Counted from the first letter of the stretch, positions 28,480-39,308 are shown. The stretch: 64,000 bases of DNA from Mucilaginibacter auburnensis (GCF_002797815.1 NZ_PGFJ01000001.1:1116001-1180000), one strand, 5' to 3'. Notes: generated by a model from the letters alone, not told the origin. A program made the numbers and translations.

Positions 28480-28487
28480 TATTTTTG
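28480..28487 (+). promoter_or_regulatory. -7 box of the GH3 gene
   Basis: TATTTTTG, perfect TAnnTTTG, eight bases before the ATG at 28496; predicts a leader of only a few bases. Confidence 0.55.
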
Positions 28488-28495
28488 AGGCATAT

Positions 28496-30223
28496 ATGAT
28501 ATTAACTATAAAAAACCGCGGCTTACTGGTCTTAGCTGCTATTTTACTTTCGGCGAATAATACGTTTGCTCAACAGCAAAGCTTTATTCAGTCGCTTGGT
28601 CAGCAAAATAAATGGGTCGATTCGGTATATAATAAATTAACCAAAAAGGAGCGCATTGCACAGTTGTTCTTTGTGCGTGCCCATACCAATAAAGGCAAAC
28701 GTTATGAAGATTCGGTAGCTAAAGTTGTTCATAATCAGCATGTGGGTGGTTTGGTTTTCTTTCAGGGCGGACCGGGCCGGCAAGCGGCTTTGATCAACAG
28801 GTATCAGCGTGAAAGCCGCGTGCCGCTGCTGATAGCGCAGGATGGCGAATGGGGGGTAGGCATGCGACTGGATTCTACACAATCATACCCTTACCAAATG
28901 ACTTTAGGGGCTGTGCAGAACGAACAGTTGATCTATAAAATGGGTCAGCAAATTGCCTATGACTTTAAGCGCCTGGGCATGCACATGAATTTTGCTCCGG
29001 ATATGGACGTTAATAATAACCCTGATAATCCGGTTATTAATTACCGGTCATTTGGTGATAACAAATATAATGTTGCCCGTAAAGGTATAGCTTATTTTAA
29101 AGGTATGCAGGATGCAGGTTTGCTTACTACAACCAAACACTTCCCCGGCCATGGCGATACCAATGTTGATTCGCATTATGATTTACCGCTGTTGCCATTT
29201 ACCCGCCAGCGTTTAGATTCATTGGAGCTTTATCCATTTAAACAAGCCATTGATCAGGGTGTGAGTGGCGTGATGATCGCGCATATGGCAATTCCCGCTT
29301 TAGATAATACAAAGAATTTACCATCAACGCTGTCACGAAAAATTGTGACCAACCTGCTAAAAGACAGCCTTGGTTTCAAAGGATTGGTAGTTTGCGATGC
29401 CATGGAGATGCAGGGCGTAGTTAAATACTTTCCGCACGGCGAGGCTGAATTGCGCGCTTTTATGGCGGGTAATGATATTATTGAGCTTTCAATGGATTCA
29501 AAGGAATCCATCCATAAAATATTAAAGGCCATGCGCCACCACCAGTTACCCATAGAGGAGTTTGAAGCTAAGGTGAAAAAGGTATTGGCAGCCAAATACT
29601 GGGCCGGGTTGAGCAAGCCGCAGCCTGTAAACATGAATAATGTTCTGGCAGATTTAAACCGACCTGAAACTAAGGAGCTGATACAGCAATTAAGTAATGA
29701 AGCTGTAACTCAATTACGCGGTGGCCCGCGCGACCTGCAGATGAATCCAACGTTACGCACGGCAATAATTGGTGTAGGCATTACCAATCCAACGGCTTAT
29801 CAAACCGAGCTTAGGCAATGGTACCCAAACAGCACTTTGTTTTTAGTAAATAAAAGTACACCGGTTGACGAGTTGAATAGAATTATCAAAAATCTGGAGC
29901 AATACAGCCAGGTTTTTGTAGGTGTGCATGATACCCGCCTGCGCCCGCAGAGCAAATTGGATTACAGCAGTGGTGTAAAGCAGTTTATTGCGGCGTTAAC
30001 AGCGCACCCTAATACGGTAATTAGCTGTTTCACCAACCCATACGCCATGTCGGGCATACCGGGGATTGAACGCGCTCAGGCTTTATTAGCTTGCTACCAA
30101 AACAGCGAGGACATGCAGCAAGCTGCCGTTAGAGCTATCACCCAACAAATAAAACCGCGTGGCCGTTTACCTGTGGGCATCAATGTGTTTTTCCCTACCG
30201 GAAGCGGGCAGGTAGGGTTGTAG
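28496..30223 (+). CDS. GH3 family beta-N-acetylhexosaminidase (NagZ-like), exported
   Basis: A 575-residue glycosidase with signal peptide (LVLAAILLSANNTFAQ). The (beta/alpha)8 domain has the NagZ marks TTKHFPGHGDTNVDSHYDLP (here quoted only as KHFPGHGDT...DSH, the His acid/base loop) and GLVVCDAMEMQGV with the Asp nucleophile. A second Rossmann-like domain follows (about 390-575). Many Bacteroidota homologues continue into a serine beta-lactamase-like domain giving about 1000 residues; here the protein stops at GSGQVGL, directly before hairpin E. It is thus either a short form or a truncated one. Role: removal of GlcNAc from peptidoglycan or chitin fragments. Confidence 0.85.
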   Translation: MILTIKNRGLLVLAAILLSANNTFAQQQSFIQSLGQQNKWVDSVYNKLTKKERIAQLFFVRAHTNKGKRYEDSVAKVVHNQHVGGLVFFQGGPGRQAALINRYQRESRVPLLIAQDGEWGVGMRLDSTQSYPYQMTLGAVQNEQLIYKMGQQIAYDFKRLGMHMNFAPDMDVNNNPDNPVINYRSFGDNKYNVARKGIAYFKGMQDAGLLTTTKHFPGHGDTNVDSHYDLPLLPFTRQRLDSLELYPFKQAIDQGVSGVMIAHMAIPALDNTKNLPSTLSRKIVTNLLKDSLGFKGLVVCDAMEMQGVVKYFPHGEAELRAFMAGNDIIELSMDSKESIHKILKAMRHHQLPIEEFEAKVKKVLAAKYWAGLSKPQPVNMNNVLADLNRPETKELIQQLSNEAVTQLRGGPRDLQMNPTLRTAIIGVGITNPTAYQTELRQWYPNSTLFLVNKSTPVDELNRIIKNLEQYSQVFVGVHDTRLRPQSKLDYSSGVKQFIAALTAHPNTVISCFTNPYAMSGIPGIERAQALLACYQNSEDMQQAAVRAITQQIKPRGRLPVGINVFFPTGSGQVGL

Positions 30224-30239
30224 GGTGTACCCAATCTTT

Positions 30240-30337
30240 TTGTCATTCTGAACGGAGTGAAGAATCTTATGCGCTTTATTAACTAATCGCTCGGTTAGTA
30301 CGGCTTATAAGATTCTTCACTTCGTTCAGAATGACAA
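30240..30337. repeat. GTCATTCTGA hairpin E (31-bp arms)
   Basis: Arms 30240-30270 and 30307-30337 are complementary over 31 bases with one G-T wobble, and a small inner hairpin (30282-30299) sits in the loop. The arm TTGTCATTCTGAACGGAG is a widespread dispersed repeat type known from many Bacteroidota genomes. A second copy is at 33589-33683. Confidence 0.9.
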
Positions 30338-30382
30338 TTTTGTTAATGATTGTCTATCTCTTATCCTTATCTTTATCTTCCT

Positions 30383-33300
30383 ATGCAATCCAATCCCAAT
30401 AAATACAACATCAAATTTCAGGAAGCGCTGGCCGGGCTTAACCCCGAGCAGTTAGCGGCCGTTAATAAAATGGATGGCCCTGTGCTGGTTATTGCCGGTC
30501 CGGGCACAGGCAAAACGCAGATATTAGCTGCCCGCATTGGTAAGATTTTAACGGATACCGATGCCCTGCCAAGCGAGATATTGTGTTTAACCTATACCGA
30601 TGCCGGCGCTGTTGCCATGCGCAAAAGGCTGTTTGAGTTTATTGGTCCTGATGCTTATCGTATTAACATCTACACGTTTCACGCTTTTTGTAATGAGGTA
30701 ATTCAGGAGAACCTGGAGTATTTTGGTAAGTTGAATCTGGAACCTTTGTCTGATCTGGAATCAGCCATGCTGTTTAGGGAACTGGTGGATGAGTTCCCGA
30801 ACGATCATGATTTAAAGCGCTTCACCGGCGACGTTTACTATGATGTAACGCGACTGAAGGACCTCTTCTCTACCATGAAGCGGGAAAACTGGGATGAGGC
30901 ATTCATTAAAAAGGCCATTGACGAATACATAGACGACCTGCCTAACCGCGATGAGTTTATTTATAAACGTGCTAATGCGGCAAAAGGCATTAAAATAGGC
31001 GACCCGAAGCAAAAAGATATTGATGCCGCCCGCGAAACCATGAAAAAGCTGCTGGCCGCCGTTGGTGAGTATCAAAAATACAGTGCTAAAATGAAGGATC
31101 GCGGTCGTTACGATTATGACGACATGATCATCTGGGTGCTTAAGGCTTTCCGCGAGAACCCGGAGATTCTGCGCCGTTACCAGGAGCGCTACCATTACAT
31201 TTTAGTAGATGAGTTTCAGGATACCAGCGGATCGCAAAACGAACTTTTGAAATTTTTGCTTAACTATTGGGAAACGCCCAATGTTTTTGTGGTGGGAGAT
31301 GATGACCAGTCGATATTCAAATTCCAGGGCGCTAACATGAAAAACATCCTTGATTTTGCAAATGATTACGTATCTACGCTATCCACTGTTGTTTTAAAGC
31401 ACAACTACCGTTCTAATCAGCATATTCTGGATATTTCAAAAGCCTTAATAGCTAATAACAATGAGCGACTAACGCGGCAGCTATCATTAGATAAAGATAT
31501 CCGCGCGGCGCACAACCGTTTTGAGAAAAATGCTATCCATCCGGTTATACGCGAGTATGAAAATCCTAACAAGGAGCTGGTTGATGTGGCGTTGAGTATT
31601 GAAAAATTAATTGCTGATGGCACTCCGCCGGGAGAAATTGCGGTGATCTACCGCAACCATAATCAGGTGGAAGATCTGATACATTTCCTCGACGTTAAAA
31701 ACATAGCCGTAAACACCCGTCGTAAAATTGATATTCTGGCTGTACCTTTTGGCGAGAAGATCATTACAATACTACGCTATCTGGCTATGGAACTGGATTC
31801 GCCTTATAGCGGAGACAACTTGCTCTTTGAGATACTGCATTATGATTTCTTTAACATTCCGCCTATTGAGATAGCCAAGGCCAGCATAGCGGTATCTAAG
31901 GAGAATTTTAGTACGGCAGCCAATAACCAGTCTAAAACCTCGCTACGCAGGTATATTACCGAACTGCGGGCGCCCGCGCAGCGTGGCTTGTTTGATACGG
32001 TGCAGCAGGATGAGATGAAATACCTCATCAATAATATTGAATACCTGTTAAAAGAAGCGGTAAGCACTACACTGCAACAATTGTTTCAGAGTGTTATTTC
32101 TAAAATGGGTATTTTAAAGTTCATTATGCACCAGCCGGACAAGGGCTCGTACATGCAGATGCTTACCAACTTTTTTGATTTCCTGAAAGACGAAAGCCGC
32201 AAGTCGCCTGAGATAAAACTATCTCAACTATTGGAGACCATTGACCTGATGAAGAAGAATGGTATCCGTTTAGCGCTCAACCGGGTAATATATTCAGATA
32301 ACGGTGTAAACTTCCTAACCGCGCACGGTTCAAAAGGACTGGAGTTTGAGCATGTGTTTTTAATAGGATGCGATAAAAAAACATGGGACAGCAAAGGACG
32401 TAACCGTGGCTTTAGCTATCCTGATACCTTAACGCAAGCCGTTGCTGATGATTCATCACAAAAAGAAGAATCGCGCAGGTTGTTTTATGTAGCACTTACC
32501 CGCGCTAAGCAACACTTATCTATTTCATACGCCGGTGCCGACAGGAATGAGAAACCGCAGGAGGCCTCGCAATTTGTAGGCGAGATAGTTGCCGAAACCA
32601 ATATGCTGATAGAGCATCCGCAGGTGAGCGATGTTGACATGATGGAGTTTTATGCCACACAGTTTAGCGAAGCTGAAAAACCCAAGGTTGAATTGCTTGA
32701 TACCAACTATATCAACCAACTGCTGCAAAACTACACGCTGTCTGTAACGCATTTAAACAATTACCTGGATTGCCCGCTTCGTTTTTATTTTCAGTGTTTA
32801 ATAAGGGTGCCATCGGGTAAAAGTCCTTCGGCTACGTTTGGGCAGGCGGTGCATTGGGCGTTGAATAAAGCTTTCAGGTGGTTGAAAGATGATGAGGATA
32901 ATTTCCCGTCTACCGAGCAGTTTATGAAAGAGTTCAGGTGGTATATGTACCGCAACCGCGACTCGTTTACCAAAGAAGAATTCAAGCTGCGCAATGATTA
33001 TGGTGAGAAAATATTACCATCTTATTATGAGCAGAACATACCAACCTGGAACAAAGTTGCCGTAACCGAGCGCCCAATTAAAAATATTGAGGTTAAAGGT
33101 GTGCCCATAAAAGGTAACCTTGATAAAATTGAGTTTGTTAGCAAACACGCTACCATTGTTGATTACAAAACCGGCAAGGTTAAAAATGCCTTCAAAAAGT
33201 TGAAAGGTCCCGATGACGACTTGCCTAACGGCGGTGATTATTGGCGGCAGGCTGTTTTTTATAAGATATTGATTGATAACGATCGCAGTAACGACTGGGA

Positions 33301-33553
33301 CGTAACTACCACTATTTTTGACTTTGTTGAACCTGATGGGGATGACTATCGCAAAGAAAAGGTGGTGATCAGCGATGACGATATTAAGATAGTTACCGAT
33401 CAGATCACTGACGTTTATTCAAAAATACTGGCGCATGATTTTAACACCGGCTGCGGTAAAAAAGAATGCGATTGGTGCCACTTTGTACGCAGCAACTTCG
33501 CCCAGGCCGATGATATTTTAAGTATAGTAGGTGAGGAGTTGGATGAGGAGTAA
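30383..33553 (+). CDS. RecB-like UvrD-family helicase with C-terminal PD-(D/E)XK nuclease
   Basis: A 1056-residue SF1A helicase-nuclease. Helicase motifs: I GPGTGKTQ at 39-46, II VDEFQDTSGSQ (Asp276), III VVGDDDQSIFKF, V TAHGSKGLEFEHVF, VI RRLFYVALTRAKQ. The C-terminal part has the nuclease core KGNLDKIEF and IVDYKTGK, flanked by Cys797 and by Cys1024, Cys1029 and Cys1032 (C-x4-C-x2-C), an arrangement like the Fe-S staple of AddB and Cas4 nucleases. The start is MQSNPNKYN at 30383; the longer frame is not supported. It probably works in double-strand break processing; no partner subunit is adjacent. Confidence 0.88.
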   Translation: MQSNPNKYNIKFQEALAGLNPEQLAAVNKMDGPVLVIAGPGTGKTQILAARIGKILTDTDALPSEILCLTYTDAGAVAMRKRLFEFIGPDAYRINIYTFHAFCNEVIQENLEYFGKLNLEPLSDLESAMLFRELVDEFPNDHDLKRFTGDVYYDVTRLKDLFSTMKRENWDEAFIKKAIDEYIDDLPNRDEFIYKRANAAKGIKIGDPKQKDIDAARETMKKLLAAVGEYQKYSAKMKDRGRYDYDDMIIWVLKAFRENPEILRRYQERYHYILVDEFQDTSGSQNELLKFLLNYWETPNVFVVGDDDQSIFKFQGANMKNILDFANDYVSTLSTVVLKHNYRSNQHILDISKALIANNNERLTRQLSLDKDIRAAHNRFEKNAIHPVIREYENPNKELVDVALSIEKLIADGTPPGEIAVIYRNHNQVEDLIHFLDVKNIAVNTRRKIDILAVPFGEKIITILRYLAMELDSPYSGDNLLFEILHYDFFNIPPIEIAKASIAVSKENFSTAANNQSKTSLRRYITELRAPAQRGLFDTVQQDEMKYLINNIEYLLKEAVSTTLQQLFQSVISKMGILKFIMHQPDKGSYMQMLTNFFDFLKDESRKSPEIKLSQLLETIDLMKKNGIRLALNRVIYSDNGVNFLTAHGSKGLEFEHVFLIGCDKKTWDSKGRNRGFSYPDTLTQAVADDSSQKEESRRLFYVALTRAKQHLSISYAGADRNEKPQEASQFVGEIVAETNMLIEHPQVSDVDMMEFYATQFSEAEKPKVELLDTNYINQLLQNYTLSVTHLNNYLDCPLRFYFQCLIRVPSGKSPSATFGQAVHWALNKAFRWLKDDEDNFPSTEQFMKEFRWYMYRNRDSFTKEEFKLRNDYGEKILPSYYEQNIPTWNKVAVTERPIKNIEVKGVPIKGNLDKIEFVSKHATIVDYKTGKVKNAFKKLKGPDDDLPNGGDYWRQAVFYKILIDNDRSNDWDVTTTIFDFVEPDGDDYRKEKVVISDDDIKIVTDQITDVYSKILAHDFNTGCGKKECDWCHFVRSNFAQADDILSIVGEELDEE

Positions 33554-33588
33554 GTGTTAATTCTTTAAAAAGCATAACGGTAATATGC

Positions 33589-33683
33589 TTATAAGATTCT
33601 TCGCTGCGCTCAGAATGACAGTTCTTTGAGTTGATATATTAAAAATTGTTTTGTCATTCTGAGCGCAGCGAAGAATCTTATAA
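33589..33683. repeat. GTCATTCTGA hairpin F (32-bp perfect arms)
   Basis: Bases 33589-33620 are the exact reverse complement of 33652-33683 (32 of 32), with a 31-base AT-rich loop. It lies between the convergent helicase and ligA genes. The core is GCTGCGCTCAGAATGACA, the same family as hairpin E. Confidence 0.92.
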
Positions 33684-33704
33684 ACAAGGTTAAACCAACG
33701 ATTG

Positions 33705-35735
<2,031 letters not shown>

Positions 35736-35757
35736 TTATCGTATTATTGTGAAGCGC

Positions 35758-37005
35758 ATGAAACGATTATACAGCAACCTTACCTTCCAGGTTTTGGTAG
35801 CCATCGCCTTAGGTGTGGTGGTTGGTTTATACTTTCCTCAATTTGCCAAAACGGCGCAGCTCATCGGCAAAATCTTTATTAAATTAATAAATATGCTGAT
35901 AGCCCCGGTTATATTTTTAACCATAGTGTTGGGTATAGCTGGTATGCAAGATATGAAAAAGGTGGGCAGGGTAGGAGGCAAGGCATTGCTTTATTTTGAG
36001 ATAGTAACCACCTTCGCGCTGCTAATAGGCGTTGTGGTTTGTAACGTACTTAAGCCGGGTGCCGGCTTTGTAAGTCACGTAAAGGTTAACACCGGGAACA
36101 TTGCCCAATATGAAAAGGCCGCTTCCGAGATGCATTGGGGCGATTTTCTGGCGAATATTGTTCCAAATAATTTCTTTGACGCTCTTGCCAAAGGGGAGAT
36201 TCTTCAAGTGCTTTTTTTCGCTGTGCTGTTTGGCATCGCATTGAGTAGGATGGGGGAAAGCGGACATGCTGTAATTAACCTATTCGAAAGAATATCAAAA
36301 GCATTGTTTATTATGATGCACATGGTAATGAAGGTAGCGCCCATTGGCGCTTTTGGCGGCATGGCGTATACAGTGGGTACTTATGGTATTGAAACTTTAC
36401 AGCCGCTGTTGAAGTTGATGGGCTCGGTATACTTAACCATGTTCCTGTTCATATTTGTTGTGCTGAATGTAATTTGTTATATCTACAAATTCAGTTTGTG
36501 GCAATATCTCAAATTCATCAGGCAGGAGATATTAATTGTACTCGGCACCTCATCCTCCGAACCTGTTCTACCCGCTATGATGGAGAAGATGGAACGCTTT
36601 GGCTGTTCGCGCTCGGTGGTGGGTTTGGTTATACCTGCGGGCTATTCATTTAATCTGGATGGAACCACTATCTACCTGTCTATGTCGGTTATATTTTTGG
36701 GGCAGGTATTTAATATACCGTTGAGTTGGGAGCAGCAGCTTACCATTATCGGCATACTCATGGTTACCTCAAAGGGTGCCGCAGGTGTGACGGGCAGCGG
36801 CTTTATTGTGCTGGCTTCTACCTTGACCGCTATTAAGGTGATTCCTGTAGAAGGCGTGGCTATATTATTGGGGGTAGATCGCTTTATGTCTGAAGCGCGG
36901 GCTATTACCAACATGATAGGCAACGGAATGGCAACCGTGGTAATTGCCAAAAGCGAGAAGGAGTTTGACGAGGAGAAGTATCGCGCGGCAATAGCAACAA
37001 ACTAA
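35758..37005 (+). CDS. Dicarboxylate/amino acid:cation symporter (DAACS)
   Basis: A 415-residue inner-membrane secondary transporter. Start MKRLYSNLTFQVLV at 35758; the frame is open much further up but that part overlaps ligA. Eight or so helices and two re-entrant loops are visible; LGTSSSEPVLPAMM is the Ser-rich HP1 loop and GYSFNLDGTTIYLS the substrate-site segment of GltP/DctA proteins, with SKGAAGVTGSGFIVL for HP2. It would import glutamate, aspartate or C4-dicarboxylates with H+ or Na+. Confidence 0.93.
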   Translation: MKRLYSNLTFQVLVAIALGVVVGLYFPQFAKTAQLIGKIFIKLINMLIAPVIFLTIVLGIAGMQDMKKVGRVGGKALLYFEIVTTFALLIGVVVCNVLKPGAGFVSHVKVNTGNIAQYEKAASEMHWGDFLANIVPNNFFDALAKGEILQVLFFAVLFGIALSRMGESGHAVINLFERISKALFIMMHMVMKVAPIGAFGGMAYTVGTYGIETLQPLLKLMGSVYLTMFLFIFVVLNVICYIYKFSLWQYLKFIRQEILIVLGTSSSEPVLPAMMEKMERFGCSRSVVGLVIPAGYSFNLDGTTIYLSMSVIFLGQVFNIPLSWEQQLTIIGILMVTSKGAAGVTGSGFIVLASTLTAIKVIPVEGVAILLGVDRFMSEARAITNMIGNGMATVVIAKSEKEFDEEKYRAAIATN

Positions 37006-37018
37006 TATATCACATACT

Positions 37019-37579
37019 ATGAACAAACTACTACCCGTTCTACTCCTGATGTTAACTGCCAATTTTGCCTTCGCGCAGGATGACGAATACGTAAAACCCG
37101 GACAAGTTATTGAAAAGGGCAAAGCCCCCGCTATGAAATACAGGCTGGTTAATACCAATGGTAAAGTCAAAACCTATATCGTTGCTCTATTCCGTGGTGA
37201 TGATATTCTTTCCGGGGTGACAGAGTTCGCGGAGAAGGAGGGTATCAAGTTCGCGCAGTTTAACGCGGTGGGTGCTATAAGTTCGGGCAGGTTGGGTAGC
37301 TATGACAGGGATAAGCAGATGTACCACATCTTCCCTGTTAAGCAACAAGCCGAGATCGTTTCTTTTATTGGTAATATAGCTACCTATAATGGCAAGCCGG
37401 TTGTGCATGTACACATGAGCGTAAGCCAAAGCGATGGCACTATGCGCGGCGGTCACTTGTTCCATGGCATTGTTTGGCCAACGTTAGAACTGATGGTTAC
37501 AGCTTATCCGGAAGGCGTTTATAAAAAGAAAGAAGACGAAACCGGTTTTGTGCTAACTGACCCCGAACTGATGCAATAG
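37019..37579 (+). CDS. Exported PPC (DUF296) domain protein
   Basis: A 186-residue protein with a clear signal peptide (LLPVLLLMLTANFAFAQ) followed by a PPC/DUF296 domain: YIVALFRGDDILSGVTEF, FNAVGAISSGRLGSYD, VHVHMSVSQSDGTMRGGHLF. The HxHxxxS...GGHL pattern is the conserved trimer-interface and metal-like site of the family. PPC proteins are usually cytosolic and DNA-associated in bacteria and plants, so export is unusual. It starts 14 bases after the symporter and is probably co-transcribed. Confidence 0.82.
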   Translation: MNKLLPVLLLMLTANFAFAQDDEYVKPGQVIEKGKAPAMKYRLVNTNGKVKTYIVALFRGDDILSGVTEFAEKEGIKFAQFNAVGAISSGRLGSYDRDKQMYHIFPVKQQAEIVSFIGNIATYNGKPVVHVHMSVSQSDGTMRGGHLFHGIVWPTLELMVTAYPEGVYKKKEDETGFVLTDPELMQ

Positions 37580-37831
37580 TTTTTTAAACACTAAGCCGGT
37601 CCATCTAAATGTGCGACTTGCGTGTTTTTTCTATTGGTTTAAAAAATTTAAATAATTGATTAAAAGCGACTTAAGTAAACGCTTGTAATGCTGTTGGACA
37701 ACTTTTAAGTAAGCAGTACTAGCTTTAATATTTAAATAAAAAATTGATATTCAATGTGTTGAATATTTTAATAAAGTTACGTGATTTTGGTCCACCACAT
37801 GGGACACCTTTCAATACACTAAGCATAACTG

Positions 37832-38401
37832 ATGATAAAAAAAGAAATACAACCCTGGACGGTTTTAGAAGAAGAGGATATATCGCCAAGTCCGTGGTTC
37901 CCGCTAACAAAACAACAGGTGCGACTACGTAATAATAATGTTTACGATTATTACTTTTCGCGCCTGGGCGATGTGGTGCAGGTACTGGCCATTACCAAGC
38001 AAAATGAGGTGGTTTTGGTGCGGCAGTATAAGCATGGGCTCGGCCAGATTACTTTAGAAATTCCCGGTGGGTTACAGCAAACCAACAAAACCATCATTCA
38101 ATCGGCCCTGAACGAACTGGAAGAAGAAACCGGCATAAAAGCTACCGAGCATCAATTAATATCATTAGGAAAAATAGCTATTAATCCTACCAAACTCAAG
38201 CAGGAAACCTATGGCTTTATTGTTTTTGATGCAGAAAGTACTGCCGAACAAAAGCTGGATGCCACCGAAGATATCGAAGTGGTGCTAATACCCGCACCGC
38301 AGGTTTTGCAAATGGCCTTGAATGGCGAAATATGGGTAACCGACTCACTTAACTTTATTTTGAAGGCTGCCATGTTGTATCCGGGGGTGTTTGGGAGGTA
38401 G
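37832..38401 (+). CDS. Nudix-fold protein with partly degenerate Nudix box
   Basis: A 189-residue protein. EVVLVRQYKHGLGQITLEIPGG and the following box show the Nudix fold. Within the box the catalytic end ELEEETG is kept, but the usual Glu after GX5 is absent and the Arg of REL is Asn (NEL). Activity may be weak or changed. The 252-bp gap before it (37580-37831) holds only a short inverted repeat (ATATTCAA/TTGAATAT at 37747-37766) and no other gene. Confidence 0.8.
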   Translation: MIKKEIQPWTVLEEEDISPSPWFPLTKQQVRLRNNNVYDYYFSRLGDVVQVLAITKQNEVVLVRQYKHGLGQITLEIPGGLQQTNKTIIQSALNELEEETGIKATEHQLISLGKIAINPTKLKQETYGFIVFDAESTAEQKLDATEDIEVVLIPAPQVLQMALNGEIWVTDSLNFILKAAMLYPGVFGR

Positions 38402-38408
38402 GTAGTAA

Positions 38409-38442
38409 AAATACAGGCCGACAAATGTGCCCGCCTGTATTT
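38409..38442. terminator. Terminator between convergent Nudix and SDR genes
   Basis: AAATACAGGC (38409-38418) pairs with GCCTGTATTT (38433-38442). The T-rich ends on both sides make it suitable for both strands. Confidence 0.75.
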
Positions 38443-38455
38443 AAAAGATAATCAT

Positions 38456-39199
38456 TTATTTCATCGCATAAGTAAGATATCCGCCATCGGCAACTATCTC
38501 AGTACCGGTGATGTAACTTGCCGCGTCGGAAGCAAGGAACAATACTGTTTTAGCAATTTCGTCTGCATGGCCTAACCTGTTCAGCGCGGTTAGCGCAGCA
38601 AAGTTGGGTCTTGCTTCAGCCGGAACTACGCCTTCAAAACCAGGGGTGAGGATAGGACCGGGACTAACAATATTAACCCGGATCTTTCTTTCTGCCAGTT
38701 CATTCGCGGCAATTTTCGCTACTTTGTTTAACGCGCTTTTGGTTGATGAGTAAACACTCGTTCCGGCGTTTGATGCGGTCGCCACTATTGACGACGTGAA
38801 AATTACCGACGCTCCGTCCGCCAGGTAGGGGATGAATTTTTGCAACGTAAAATAAGGCCCTTTTACGTTAGTGTTGAACTGTGCATCAAAATCAGCTTCA
38901 GTAGCATGCTCAATGGGCGCAAAGGTTGCTATCCCTGCGTTTAGAAAAAGCACATCCAGTTTTTGGCCGCTTTTTGCAAACTCGTTCTGCAATACTTCAA
39001 TGTCTGTTAGTTTTGACGTATCAGACAGAACGGTTTTTAGTTTATCACTGTTAATTTCTTCGCTTGCCGCTTTGAGGTTATCAGCTTTTCTGCCGGTTAT
39101 CCATACTTGAGCACCTGCATTAATAAAAGCTTTGGCAGTGGCCAGCCCAATGCCGGTAGTGCCACCTGTTATAACTACGTTTTTACCTGTGAAGTTCAT
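38456..39199 (-). CDS. Short-chain dehydrogenase/reductase
   Basis: A 247-residue classical SDR. TGGTTGIG at 11-18 binds the cofactor; GRK at 36-38 after the second strand suggests NADP(H). LNAGI, Ser136/137, Tyr150 and Lys154 (VYSSTK) give the catalytic set. It is divergent from an HxlR regulator, the usual arrangement for an oxidoreductase induced by reactive electrophiles or quinones. The substrate cannot be told. Confidence 0.93.
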   Translation of the reverse strand: MNFTGKNVVITGGTTGIGLATAKAFINAGAQVWITGRKADNLKAASEEINSDKLKTVLSDTSKLTDIEVLQNEFAKSGQKLDVLFLNAGIATFAPIEHATEADFDAQFNTNVKGPYFTLQKFIPYLADGASVIFTSSIVATASNAGTSVYSSTKSALNKVAKIAANELAERKIRVNIVSPGPILTPGFEGVVPAEARPNFAALTALNRLGHADEIAKTVLFLASDAASYITGTEIVADGGYLTYAMK

Positions 39200-39227
39200 T
39201 TTTATATTTGTTTATATGTTTACCCTG

Positions 39228-39235
39228 CAAAGTTA
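39228..39235 (-). promoter_or_regulatory. -7 box of the SDR gene
   Basis: On the minus strand TAACTTTG fits TAnnTTTG perfectly, about 28 bases before the SDR ATG at 39199. It overlaps the inverted GTTAC half-site at 39232-39236. Confidence 0.65.
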
Positions 39236-39303
39236 CTGCTGTGTTATTTATTTTGGTAACTTTGTAACTAAAAGTAACAGTAACATTTGAGTAACCAGGT
39301 AAC
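39232..39303. promoter_or_regulatory. GTAAC-repeat control region of the SDR/HxlR pair
   Basis: GTAAC occurs at 39256, 39264, 39274, 39280, 39291 and 39299 on the plus strand, and once inverted (GTTAC) at 39232. That is seven copies in 72 bp in the divergent gap, spaced 6-24 bp. Some copies form part of the two -7 boxes, others do not. HxlR proteins bind as dimers to short palindromes next to their own gene, so these are good operator candidates. Confidence 0.6.
39257..39264 (+). promoter_or_regulatory. -7 box of the HxlR gene
   Basis: TAACTTTG, perfect TAnnTTTG, 44 bases before the ATG at 39309; four GTAAC copies lie between it and the start codon. Confidence 0.6.
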
Positions 39304-39308
39304 TTATT

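Noticed and set aside
37725-37932. Two opposite open frames of about 60 codons before the second Nudix gene
   Set aside because: They overlap each other, lack initiation signals and read into the real Nudix start; likely chance.
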